Assembly: GCA_905221605.1 (NCBI GenBank)
Contig: CAJNDS010002203.1
Span: 300,246 to 364,245, forward strand
Source of the DNA: Symbiodinium natans
Taxonomy: Eukaryota; Sar; Dinophyceae; Suessiales; Symbiodiniaceae
Direction: 5' to 3'
Length of the DNA stretch: 64,000 nucleotides
Shown here one piece after another: positions 33,026 to 43,936 of this stretch (its first letter is position 1; every line of letters starts with the position of its first letter). The notes under the pieces are model-generated. The model did not search any database, was not told the DNA's origin, and was given only the letters and a program-made list of their open reading frames with translations. A program made the translations under genes and the position numbers.

Positions 33026-36000
33026 TCTCCCTCTCCCTCTGTCTCCCTGTCTCCCCGTCTCCCTGTCTCCCTGTCTCCTTGTCTCTCTGTCTCCCTGTCT
33101 CCCTGTCTCCCTGTCTCTCTCTCTCTCTCTGTCTCTCTGTCTCTGTGCCATCCTCAAAGGGTGTCAGGCAGCAAGGGGCCCCACTCTCATGTAGTTCCAG
33201 TTCGAGTGGGTCATCGTTCACCTCTGTACTTAATTTCATCTACATCGGGATGTTTGGGCAGATCTTCAAAATGCTGGAGTAGGTCAACACCGCCGGCGCC
33301 TGTGCTTCCGCCAGTGCCGCTGCAGCAGGCGCGCAGCAGCAACCTTGCGCTCCTGAAACGGCGGCGCTCGGAAAAGCCTTTAGGGTTTAGGGTTTAAGGG
33401 GTTAGGGGTTAGGGGTTTCGGGTTTGAGAAGCCCAAGCAAATCAACCTGATGTAGACATTATCAAAGCTTATCGTCCCCGGAAGGGTTCCTTCATGTCAT
33501 TGTAGAATCGGCACACAAAATGAGATTGTAAGGGGCTGGTGGTTGAGGGTTTGGGGTAGTGATGTCTGAATTCGACGAGTTCCTTAAACATTGGGCCTAA
33601 ACCCTAGACCTGTAGGGTTCAGTGCCTTTGGCTTTACAATTGTTTTTGTTAATCTCTAAGCCTAAACCCCAAGCCATTTTTGGTGTAGGGTCTGGGGCTT
33701 AGGTTGTGAAACGCAAAGCCCTCTTTCTTTTAGGGCTTAACTTTTGGGCAAGCAAACGGATCTGCTGCAAAAGTTGTTCGATGTAAACCCTAAACCCTAA
33801 ACCTTCAAGCCCTATAGGCGAAGCATCGAATCTGGGGCGGAAGTAACGGAGCAGACGGCGGCCGGCTGCCCGAAACTGAAGCTCTGCCTCCACAGGAGAT
33901 GTTGGAGTTTAGGCTTTAGGGTTTTGGGTTTAGGGGACTTGGGCGAAGGAGCACAGGCACGTCCAACATGTAAAGGAAGCGCTTTCATGATATGCTCATC
34001 CCTTAGATGCGTTGAGGACAAGCGTTCTTGGTTGTGGGCTGCTTTTGCTGCCCTTAGTGCAGGATTCGAAAGCGGGTGCGATCAGGAAACTAAGTCTTCC
34101 ACTGGAAATCATGCACTACCTCATGACGACACCAATCTAGTCTACAATCAGATTGATGTTCAGTACTGCTGACTATAGTGCTTGTCCCTGCAACCTTGAC
34201 CTTGACTGAAATTACAGCGTCTAAAACCCTAAGCCCTAAAATCCAAGACCCTCTAACCCCCCTTGAGCTTTTTGGCCATTCGCCGTTTGCCTGTACATGC
34301 CCGAAGGGAGATGTCCCTTGGAACAGTTAACAAGAGCTTCGCAAAATGTGATTTGGTTGCTTGCCTTCAGCCCATGATCATACCATTGAGAGTTTAGGAG
34401 CTGTTTTAGGGTTAGGGTTTAGGGTTTAGGGTGTAGGGTTTAGGGTTTAGGGTTCAGGGTTCAGGGTTTAGGGTTTGGGGTTCAGGGTTTAGGGTTTAGG
34501 GTTTAGGGTTGAGGGTTTAGGGTTTGGCGTTTAGGGTTTAGGGTTTAGGACTTGGGTTGTTCTGGGGGGGTTCGCATGCCGCGCTTTCACAAGGGCCCAG
34601 CTTGCCAGCTTGCAGCTTCTGGCTCCCCATGTTGTCACTATAGGCATTCTAAGAGCCACATGGTTTGGGCCCTAAACCCTAAACCGTAAACCCTAAACCC
34701 TAAACCCTAAACCCTAGGGCTCAGGACCGCGAAAATTTCAAGGCGAACCCATGGGAAGGATCCTGAGGGCATACGGCTTACGAGCATTTGGGGGTTTCTG
34801 ACATCGCGGCTACCTTGTTGGTGTCCTGACTATAAGGGAATCCTACTATTTGCGAGTCTATACTAAAAACACCCTAAACCCTAAATCCCGAACCCTAAAC
34901 CCTAAACCCCTGTTTGCGAAACTCCCGGAAGTGATTTAAAAGCGCCCCCAGACCGTCTGCGCATTGCCTGTACCAAAGTCGGCGGGTTTGGGAGCGCTTA
35001 CTAAGCAGGGATGCCTCCCTACGGAGGTTCATGGGTACTTATAACCCCAACTATAAGTCTGCTTTTAACCCACTTAGGGGACCTAGGGGACCTGGGGGTC
35101 TTAGAAGTACAGTTATAACTGGAGTCTCATGTACCCTGAACCTCCAAGTATCGCGGCTTTCCCAAGGCGTGATCTTGCCCGAAGGTTCACGTAAGCTCGG
35201 GGGTTCAGGGCTTAGGGTCTTCTTTAAGGGGTTTGCGATATTGGGGGGTACCTTGTTGGAGTCCTGATTACAAGGGGATCCTACTATTTGGGAAACTATA
35301 TTCGGGGTCCCTTATTATCGAAAACCCCCATATAGGGTTTACCGGGTCTAAGGCTCGTAAGGGTTTCGGATTCCGACCCTCGGATATTTGGAAATTCCAA
35401 AGCGTCTTCCGAGCAAGATCTGAGCATGGCCACTTGCCAAGCTTCCGCGGGGAAACTTAGGGGGGCCAGGGCTTCAGCGTTGACCACGAGAACTGGTGGC
35501 CACAGCGGCAGGTCATGTGATCGCAGCCGCCGTTCTTCTCGATGTACTCGCGGCACTTGGGGCACCTCTTGACCCGAACCCCTGCGACGGAGACCTCCGC
35601 AACCTGTGGCCACGACACAAAAAAGGCAACAAGGAGGGCAAATTCAGGGTTTAGGGGGGGTTTAGGGGGGGTTTAGGGGGGGTTTAGGGGGGGTTTAGGG
35701 GGGGTTTAGGGCCCAGGGTTGGTATGCGGAGGGCCCGCCTCCTCTCCTTCTGGTAGCTCCGTGTCCGCTTCAACAACTCCGCTGGTCGCGTCCCACTGAT
35801 GCTCGCACATGAAGCACATCACCGTCTCGAAGCCCAGGTAGCCCAAGCCCACGCACCCAGGCTGAGGACAGTCTACCTCCAGGGTTTCTTAAGGTGAGCA
35901 CTCGACTGCCGTAAGCACTGACACGCATTTGCCCGATAGCCACAGCGCTGACGCGAAACCTGAAGTCTTAAGCCCTCACCTTCAACCCTAAACCCTAAAA

Positions 36001-38938
36001 ACCCTAAAAACCCTAAACCCTAAACCCCAAACCCTAAACCCTAATAAGCCCTCAACAAAGTGGCCTGCAGAGCAGGCGGGTAGAGGCGGTTCCGCTGCAG
36101 GCGCCCACGACGGTCGAGGTCCGCCACAAGACGGACGAGTGGTCGGGAAAACGTCAGCAGACGCCACCTGAGAGTCATCAGGGGCTTAGAGGATTCCGAT
36201 GCAAGATGCAGGTTGGGATGTTCCCCCCCCTATTGTAACAGTCCTGAATAGGGATTCTAATTGAAGGGGGTACGATCATCCCGATGAAGAGCTGTTAGTA
36301 CAGGGGGGAACATCCGTAAGTACAGTTATAAGTACACTTCAAACCCTAGACCCTAAACCCTAAGCCCGAAGCCCTAAACCGTAACCATGAACCTCCAAGT
36401 ATGAGCCGCGCGGCAGCCAGTCCTCTTCCCGCAGGTTCGTCTCACCTGGAGGCTCGGGCTGACGGGTCTAGGGTTCTGGCTGTAGGGTAGGGTTTTTGGG
36501 TTTAGGGGTTGAGGTTTATAGGGTTTATGGGGTTTATAGGGTTTATAGGGTTTGTCGGGTTCATTGGCTCGGCAGGGGCGGGCTTGGGGAATTTGGTCGG
36601 GAGGGATTCTGGAAACCCTCACCCGTAAACCCTCAACTCCGAGCCCTCAACCCTAAACCTTCACTACCTCCCGAAATGCCTTAGTTCCCTAAACTTAACC
36701 TTGGTAGCCCAGTAACCATACTAATATAAAAAGAGTGCCAGTCCCTGGTCGGTTACCTTATCAGGGAACCCGGAACCAACACAAGGGTAAAGGGTATCGC
36801 TGGGCTACCAAGAAACCCTGCAAACCCTACACCCACTAAACCCCAAACCCTAAACCCTAAACCTTAAGCCATAGACCCAGGTCGCTCGCCCGGCATGGGG
36901 GTCGGTAGCACCCACGATGGCCCGGTACGGGGAACACGTTCTCCTCGAAACCAGTACTGGTCCCTTGTAACAAAGTAATTAGGCCCCAGCCCAGCAGGTC
37001 CCGGACCCTCGCCGCAGCGTGCCCAGGGAAAGCTGGTTCCCCACTACCCCTGACCCCCCTGGACTGTTGCCTTGAGCTTAGGCCTAAACCCTAGACGGAA
37101 TAGGTTTGGGGTGGGAGAAAAGTGTTAGATGGCCCTCCACAATCGGGCCCAAGCTGCTCTTCGCACCTCACGAAGCTTTCGAGCTTGTTCCGAAACCTAA
37201 CCTTCACCCCATCACAGCAAACCCTAAACCCTGAACCCTGAACCCTAAACCCTCTCTCTCTCTCTCTCTCTCTCTCTCAGGCACTCAGTCAATGTTAATT
37301 AGGCCTGACCCTAAACCCTAAATCCCAGCCGCCCCAGCCCTAAACCCTAAACCCTGCTAAACCCTAAACCCTAACCCCTAAACCCCAATCCCTAACCCCT
37401 AACCCCATGCAGCACGAGGCGCAGCCAGGCCAAAGGCAGCGTCCCGGGAAGTGCCTGCCATGGCGACAGGCCTCGATCTGCTCCTGGCAGGCATGTTGGA
37501 GGCTGTTGGAGGGTTTAGGGTTTAGGGTTTAGGGTTTAGGGTTTAGGGTTTAGGGTTTAGGGTTTAGGGTTTAGGGTTTATAAGGTTTAGGGTTTAGGGC
37601 TTAGGGTTCAGGGTTTAGGGTGTTCGGCTTTGGCGGCTTTTTGTTGGGGTTTGGGTCTCCTTCCCTTGGTGCACTGGCTTTGGGGTTTAGGGGTTGTAAG
37701 GCTTGGGGTTTGGGGTTGCGGTAGGGCTTATGGCAGACCCACGAGTCCATAAAGCTGTAGCCACCAAACCCTATGTATATACAAATATATATATATATAT
37801 ATATATACATAATATGCATATATATATATATATATATATGCATATATATATACATATATATATATATATATTCACATAGCCAGCATCGGGCCTACAAGCC
37901 CGACCGCCCCTGCCCCGACCGGTCCGCTCCTCGCCCCAACGCGCCCAGCAAGGCTGGCAAGCAACGTGAGCCTGGGGACAGCTCGGCGGGTGCAGCAGCA
38001 CCGTGGCCACCTTGGGTTTAGGGCCTTTATTGGGGGGGATTTAGGGTCTCAGGGTTTAGGGCTTGGTTGTTTAGGGTTTGGGTTTGGGGCTTGGTTGTGC
38101 TTTTTTTCCTTAAGGACCCTAAGCCTAGTCTTTTGTGCAGGCTGTTCGTCTAATGACTCATGTAGGCTTTTTAGAATAAAAACCACGAAGAAGTAGGTTA
38201 GGGCTCTTGAGGTAGGCGTTTGGGGTTTCGGCATTCGGGCCCTAAAAGGCTAGGTACAACCACATGCGTTGAGAACAGGCGCCCTGTAGCCTAAACGCCA
38301 GCAGCAACGAAAGCGCTGCCAATAATTAAGCAGATGAAGGAGCAAAACCCCTCAACCCTGCGCCCCGAAGCTTTTTCTTGAGATGGGCAAGGGGGGGGGG
38401 GGGGGGGCGTCAGGGTTTAGGGTTCAGGGTTTTTTTTTTTCCCTCCTGCACGGTTCAGGGTTTAGGGTTCAGGGTTTAGGGTTGGGTTTAGAGTTTCGGG
38501 TTTAGGGGGGGGGGGGGGGGCCCGGTGGAGGGTAATCTGCATTTTGGGGTCCCTTCCCTCTCCGTAGCGCCAATGATGTAGATCAACCCCAGCAAGCACA
38601 AAGCAGCAAGAAAGACGGGGGGATCCATTTCAGCAGCACCTTGTAGCTTTAATAAACCCTAAACCCTAAACCCTACACCCTAAAGCCTTAAACCCTAGCT
38701 TGAGGGATCCCCAAGGGCCCCAAAAATTTAGATCTAACTCCATCAGCCTGTCTAAGTTCCTGCCTAAGTTCAGGGTTTGGGGTTCAAGGTTTAATAACCT
38801 GAACTGGCGCCACAGACCCAAAATCCTGAACCCTATAGCCCGAATTCCCCGCACCTCGCCGCAGACTGTGCACAGGGGCGCAGGAGCACCACAAACATTC
38901 CTTGGGACGGCGTACGGCATCAGGCGCCTCGAAGGCAT
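32767..38938 (-). CDS. RBR-type E3 ubiquitin ligase, many short exons
   Basis: The clear exons are an IBR exon (about 35880-35713: [23 protein letters not shown]) and a RING2 exon (about 35577-35478: [29 protein letters not shown]), both typical of RBR ligases. Proposed upstream exons: 38938-38812 ([17 protein letters not shown]), 38770-38700, about 37500-37400 ([22 protein letters not shown]1-like), about 37195-37095 ([18 protein letters not shown]), 37070-36875 ([19 protein letters not shown]), about 36430-36393, about 36170-36050 ([15 protein letters not shown]). Downstream: 35197-35148, 35013-34915 ([17 protein letters not shown]), about 34642-34557, about 33893-33815 ([16 protein letters not shown]), about 33302-33222 ([20 protein letters not shown]) and terminal 32888-32767 ([23 protein letters not shown]). 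Family A elements bound the exons at 36393 and 35148; the 35148-to-35013 join is GT-AG and in frame. RBR ligases transfer ubiquitin through a RING2 cysteine. Exon chaining is tentative. Confidence 0.5.
32955..33150. repeat. CT-rich microsatellite
   Basis: CTCTCTCT with CTGTCTCC variants; lies between the last two exons of the RBR gene model. Confidence 0.9.
34790..34872. mobile_element. Inverted-repeat element, family B
   Basis: Shares GGCTACCTTGTTGGTGTCC and AAGGGAATCCTACTATTTG with other B copies. Confidence 0.5.
35014..35153. mobile_element. Introner-like element, family A, inside the RBR gene
   Basis: Ends GGAGGTTCATGGGTAC and TGAACCTCCAAGTA. On minus, splicing ACTTGGAG|GTTC...CCGTAG|GGAG keeps the flanking frames joined. 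Confidence 0.65.
35230..35336. mobile_element. Inverted-repeat element, family B
   Basis: Has GGGGGGTACCTTGTTGG, AAGGGGATCCTACTATTTGG and ends in CGAAAACCCCC; the mirrored end is GGGGTTTGCGA. It lies between the RING2 exon and the next exon of the RBR gene. Confidence 0.6.
36208..36402. mobile_element. Family C element adjoining half of a family A element
   Basis: 36208-36317 has ends GGGATGTTCCCC and GGGGGGAACATCC (family C). Adjacent 36318-36402 carries the AAGTACAGTTATAAGTACAC interior and the CCATGAACCTCCAAGTA end of family A, with its other half missing. A family A donor (ACTTGGAG|GTTC, minus) abuts the exon at 36403. It looks like one element inserted in another. Confidence 0.6.
36702..36813. 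mobile_element. Inverted-repeat element, family I (single copy)
   Basis: Ends CCTTGGTAGCCCAGTAACC and GTATCGCTGGGCTACCAAG are inverted repeats. No second copy was found in the window. Confidence 0.6.
37779..37875. repeat. AT microsatellite
   Basis: TATATA runs broken by CATA and GCATA units. Confidence 0.9.
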
Positions 38939-38959
38939 GGGAGGGCTGTTTCGGGCTCT

Positions 38960-39860
38960 ACCAGCTTATATTAATCCCCATAGTCAACCCTACAAAGGGC
39001 CTTTTTAACCCCTTGTAGGGTACGTATAACAGCCCTGGTAGGACTCTAGGGGTTTTTAGGGTTTGGGGTTTTTTGGGTCTTTGACATTTTTGGGTTTGGA
39101 GTTTCGGGGCATGGTCTGAGTGAGGTAAGGGGGCTAAAGGCTCACTAAACCCCTCAAGCCTGAAGCCCTATAGACCCAAAACCCCCCCTCCCCCCACATG
39201 ATGCCTTAAGCAACCCAAAAGCCCTTGACCACTTAACCCGTACTGTATACAAGCCCTTGAACCCTCAAGAACGTTCGAGGTTTCAGGCTCCATTCAATGA
39301 TGTATAGCTTTTTCGACGCTGGACCTACAAACCGTCTCGGGGTCCGTCTTTGGTTCATATGGAAAAGTCCGCTAGAGTCCTGTTTAGAATGGGCTTGGGG
39401 GCGGCTAGTCTAGGGTTTAGGGTTGTAGTGCTTTAGGGTTTAGGGTCTAGGGTTTGGGGTTTGGAGTTTAGGGTGTAGGGCTTGGGGGTTAGGGGCTTGG
39501 GGGTTTAGGGTTTTGGATGTAGGGGGTAGAGTCATGAGGGTTTAGCAAGAGGTTATGCTGTGGTGCCGTGAACCTTCTCCTGCAGTCTAGGACGCCTAGC
39601 TAGCTAGAAGAAAGAAGCACCCTTCAGGGAATGCGAGAGCAAGGGTCTACGAGAATTCGAAACCTTGAAAGACCAAGAACTTGAGACATTCTAAGCCCTA
39701 CCAACCCCACGCCAACTCGATTTGCTCCCTATAACCCTAGACCTCCTACTAGTTGCTTCAGAACCCTCCAAAAACTTATATTGTAGTCCCCTCATTATAC
39801 CTTTATGGAGAAGAACTTTTTTGGGTGGCTCTCAAGCAAACAATAGAAACCGAAATCCGC
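38960..39860. other. Degenerate telomere-like and unique sequence, no gene
   Basis: TTTAGGG variants at 39050-39130 and 39405-39520; no exon with splice support was seen. Confidence 0.4.
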
Positions 39861-39869
39861 CCCGAGATG

Positions 39870-40335
39870 GAACCCTAAACCCTAAACCCTAAACCCTAAA
39901 ACCTCTAAACCCTAAACCCTAAACCCAAAAACCTCTAAACCCTAAACCCTAAACCCTAAACCCTAAGCCCTAAACCCTAAACCCTAAACCCTAAACCCTA
40001 AGCCCTAAGCCTTAAACCCTAAACCCTAAACCCTAAACCCTAAGCCCTAAGCCCTAAACCCTAAACCCTAAACCCTAAACCCCATCTTAAGTCATGCGCC
40101 TCAATTCCTGCTGCTGAGACTTGACCTGCCGCACGTGCGCTGCAAAGTCTGCGGTGAAAGAAGGAGCCAGCAGCTTGAGAAGCTTCCTCAGCTTAGGGTT
40201 TAGGGTTTAGGGTTTAGGGTTTAGGGTTTAGGGTTTAGGGTTTAGGGTTTAGGGTTTAGGGTTTAGGGTTTAGGGTTTAGGGTTTCGGGTTTAGGGTTTA
40301 GGGCTTAGGGTTTAGGGATTAGGGTTTAGGGTTTC
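39870..40335. repeat. Opposed telomere-like arrays
   Basis: CCCTAAA units (39870-40083) and TTTAGGG units (40194-40335) face each other around the exon at 40190-40087. Confidence 0.9.
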
Positions 40336-42660
40336 GGCTTTCGCTCTTGGAGTGGCGAGTTGTAGATTTAAGTTAGGCATTAGGATGACGAGTTCTTGAG
40401 GACGCGGCTTATCCTTTTGAGGGCCCGTTTTTGCGACCCAGCTACCGTAGGTAGGCATCAGGAACCCTAAACACTAAACCCTAAACCCAAACCTAAACCC
40501 GAAACCCTAAACCATTTCGAGTAAGTTTGGGTTAGGTTTAAGGTTTAAAGTTCTGGGCGAGTATACTCTTTGCCCTAGCAAGGGTTTGCCGACCCATGCT
40601 AACCATGAAATTCCCTAACGATACCTGAACCCTTAACTCTAGCCTGAAACCGTCTTAAATAAAGATACCGATACCCTCCCCTCACAAAATGCCTGCGATC
40701 AGGCCTTCTTTGCTTTCGAAACTAGTACTTGCCTGGGGTTGGGGGGGGGGTGCATCAAAAACCTGAATTCGCCATGGCTCTCCTGGCAGGAGCATCCTGC
40801 ACGCCAGGGATACCAGCCAAGTGGACTGCAAGCGAAGTTCTCCTTGCAGCGGGCCTGTTCCGGGCTTTCGGGTTTCGAAGGCCCAGTTTCAAAGTGTCGG
40901 GGGCGCAAAGGGGGTAATGGGAGGGTATATTGTAGGGGTTCAAGGGCATTAAGATGCAGACTTGGGTTGAACATTGGTTTCTCTTCTTTTGGAGGCGTGG
41001 TGATTCTCGAACTGTTTCGCAAGCCGGCCCGAGCTGCGTGGGCGCATGCTGCTTTTCTCTGAGTCAGGCGAATCCCTTTAATCCCTACTCTAACGCCCCT
41101 AGACCCTAAACCCTCAACCCTCAACCCTAAACCCTGTAAAGGATTCGTCCGGGTCGCCAGCTGCTGCTCCAGGAAGCCCTTCCAGCAGGCCACGCAAGCC
41201 GCGAGGCCGCAGGGGCAATGCAGCAACCCCAGCGACTGGAGGTTGCACACCGGACCTCTCCGTCAGAACAACTAGGGAGTCACAGAGGCACGTGCCTTTA
41301 CAAAGGGTTGTGGTGCAGTGCTAGCAATAGAAGAAGTACTGGTCACAGCAATTGGCAATTGGGATGGTCATGGTAATGGTACTGGTACTCGCAACAGTAA
41401 GCAACTTGGTGTTGGATGGGAAAACCCGGCCGCAGAGGTTAGAGCCAGGGGACAGAGAGGTCCTGGATCACCAGGTGGGCCGTGCACGCACCAGGGAGAG
41501 AACTCGATGAGCTGCGCCTTCGATTCCTGGACATGGAGAGCAACCTCCTCGAGCCACGGGCTCTTCAACCGGCTCAGCACCTCATAGCAGCCCTCGCTGC
41601 AGCCGGCGTGTGGGCAGGGGATGTCCATGGCAGCATTCTCACGGCACCAGCGGAGCTTCTCCTCGAGGCGATCGAGCCAGCAACTCTCGCAGGCTGCGTG
41701 GCCGCAGGCTCGGTTCACGTGGACCGCGTCCCCCTTCCCGCAGAGGGGACAGGGCGAGAGCTCGTCACCGAGTTTGGGCCAGCAGCCGTCCTTGTCGATG
41801 TCCTTCGCAAGTTCATCGGCCTCCGGGACCTCAAGGACCAAGCCTTGGCTGACTTCTGACCCCCTCCTTCTTGTAGTTTTTCTACAAAAGCCCCAAAGGT
41901 TAAAGTCCTAAGAGCCAGCCAGAAGAAAGCCAAGAAGCGCTGAGGGAGTCGGCTGTGGCAGCCGGGCTCCGGGCAGAGGATGTGGAGCTGCCAGCGCTCA
42001 CGGCTGCGAGGAAGCTGGCTCCTAGTTCATGGCTGGGAGAATATGAAAAAATTGAATGTATATTCCTTATTGGGTTTAAGTACCCTTAAAAATGTAAAAT
42101 GGTACCCAACTATGTTAAAGGCTCAAGACCAGTTCTCGGAGGCAGGGACCACACGCAGCGTGGAGGCAGGCGGCATGAAAAGCTCCTGCGTCATGTGGGG
42201 GATCTCGAAGTTGGCTTTGGGACTTGGGGCTGGAGAGTAAGCGCTTCAGGGTTAGGGGTTTAAGGTTTTGGGGTTTAGGGTTTGGGGTTTGGGGTTTGGG
42301 GTTTGGGGTTTGGGGTTTGGGGTTTAGGGTTTAGGGTTTAGGGTTTAGGGTTTAGCGTTTAGGGTTTAGGATTTAGGGCAAGGGGTTTAACTCTCAAAGG
42401 GGACACTCCTGCGTGCGTCTCGAAGACTCGTAGTTGATCAGTGCCATGACCTGGGCTGCTGTCAAGGAACTTAAACTCGCGAAATTGTGTTGCGATACTA
42501 AACACACCATATCAAAATCCGCTATATGTATATAATTCTCTCTCTCTCTATATATATATATATCTCCCTATTACGGTAATTTGCCGAGGCTTAGAGTCCT
42601 GAGCGCCACCGGGTGACAGGCCACGCAACGCGACACGCCGGAGCGACTGCCGTGCTCCAT
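40087..42660 (-). CDS. RING-like zinc-binding protein, multi-exon (RBR relative)
   Basis: The proposed start exon from ATG 42660 reads MEHGSRSGVSRCVACHPVAL. Next come about 42475-42395 (TAAQVMALINYESSRRTQE), about 42225-42130 (ANFEIPHMTQELFMPPAS) and about 41865-41465, the best exon: CPLCGKGDAVHVNRACGH then ACESCWLDRLEEKLRWC and IPCPHAGC, a RING1-like Cys/His array. Then follow about 41235-41140 (CPCGLAACVACWKGFLEQQ) and the terminal exon about 40190-40087 (KLLAPSFTADFAAHVRQVK, TAA). The neighbouring minus-strand gene carries IBR and RING2, so the two may be relatives, or parts of one locus if the TAA at 40087 is not used. A plus-strand frame at about 41905-42093 (RAEDVELPALTAARKLAP) overlaps and competes. 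Likely ubiquitin ligase activity is inference from the Cys/His pattern. Confidence 0.45.
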
Positions 42661-42876
42661 CTCACATCTCTCTGCTGCCGGCTTGAGCCCCGAAAAAACG
42701 CTCGGCCCAGAGCGATTTGAAGCAGGGTCTATATTACGGTTTTTGGTGAGTGCATATAAGGTTCCTTTTAACCTGCATGAGTGTATGTATACCGGGTGTC
42801 CTTTCGGGGGTACAAGAGAAAATATAAACCCTACTTCATATGGGTTTAGGCTTTGGGGGGTTGTTTGCGGTTTGGG

Positions 42877-42977
42877 CTTGGGATGTTCCCCTTTTTCTAA
42901 CAGTCCTTCATGGGGATCATAATCGGGGGTACTATAATCCCTGTTAAGGGCTGCCAGTTAAGGGGGAGCATCCCAAG
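42877..42977. mobile_element. Inverted-repeat element, family C
   Basis: Ends CTTGGGATGTTCCCC and GGGGGAGCATCCCAAG; inside each end is the mirrored TAACAGTCCTT / AAGGGCTGCCAGTTA. Confidence 0.7.
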
Positions 42978-43142
42978 TTCGGGGTGTTTTGGGCTAAGGG
43001 TTCTTAGGGTTTAGGCGTCTGGGGTTCAGGGTTTGCAGGGGTGAACGTAGGGCGTTTAGGGTTTAAGTTCTTTAAATCCCCGCTTAAGCCAGGTCCCCAG
43101 GCATACCTGGCCTCAAAGTAGGTACTGCAAGCAATCACTAGA

Positions 43143-43256
43143 CATGAAGATTCATGGGTAGCTATAGGTAGGGTCACAAGTACTCTGAATAAGGTTATAA
43201 TCCGCTATAAGTATAGAAGTATAGACCCTACTTATAACCCGTATAACTGCCCATGT
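43143..43256. mobile_element. Inverted-repeat element, family A
   Basis: Ends GATTCATGGGTAGCTATA and TATAACTGCCCATGTAG with TATAAGTA interior motifs, more diverged than other copies. Confidence 0.55.
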
Positions 43257-43259
43257 AGC

Positions 43260-43604
43260 CTTTGTGTCTCTCTCTTGGGTGACATCATTCAGTTGATGTA
43301 TGTCGCAAATAAGATGCGCAACCTTGTTCAGTGTCCTGTTCATTCCCAACAACCCTGAGGACAACCGAAAACGGGGCCCAGAATGCATTTTTGCTGAGAG
43401 GACGGCGGGTTCATGAGTGGTGAGCTGCTCGTTGTGAGCCCACATCATACCAGCCAATGGATGAATTGTGACAGATGCTTTGGTATTGCTCGGATTGCTT
43501 GGGATGAGGGCGCAGACGCTGCAGCACCATGTGTAGCTTCGAGCCATCCTTCTTTCTGAAAGATACATCTGTCTTGTTGCCCGCCTGCCTCTCCGCGTGT
43601 CCAT
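43260..43604 (-). CDS. Uncertain coding stretch beside a family A element
   Basis: One frame is open for about 115 codons before it enters the family A element at 43143-43256 (segments HPLAGMMWAHNEQLTTHEPA and LLGMNRTLNKVAHLICDIHQ). A second frame is partly open. Family unknown; it could be a degraded element gene. Confidence 0.2.
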
Positions 43605-43936
43605 CTGTCTGCCTGCCTGTCCTTAATGCCCTGGAGAGCTTCATGCACCGTACTGCCCCTAAACCTGAACCCTAAACCCTAAAGGCCTAAAGGTTTGGTG
43701 TTTAAAGAGTTTTGAGTTTAGCTTTTACGGTAAAATACATGAGGCCCCTCTCATGGAGTCCAAAATACGCTACTTAACTGCAACCCGATTCCTACAACCC
43801 ATTCCCTAATTGTCTAGGACACCCTTTGAACCCAGTCTCGGACAAGCTTGCTGGGACTGCCTCCTCCGCTGTTCTAGGACACCCTAAAACCTAAACCCTA
43901 AACCCTAAACCCTAAACCCTAAACCCTAAACCCCCT

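Noticed and set aside
33285-33343. IQ-motif-like peptide ([15 protein letters not shown]) on minus
   Set aside because: The overlapping frame continuing into [20 protein letters not shown] is a better fit with a good acceptor and donor.
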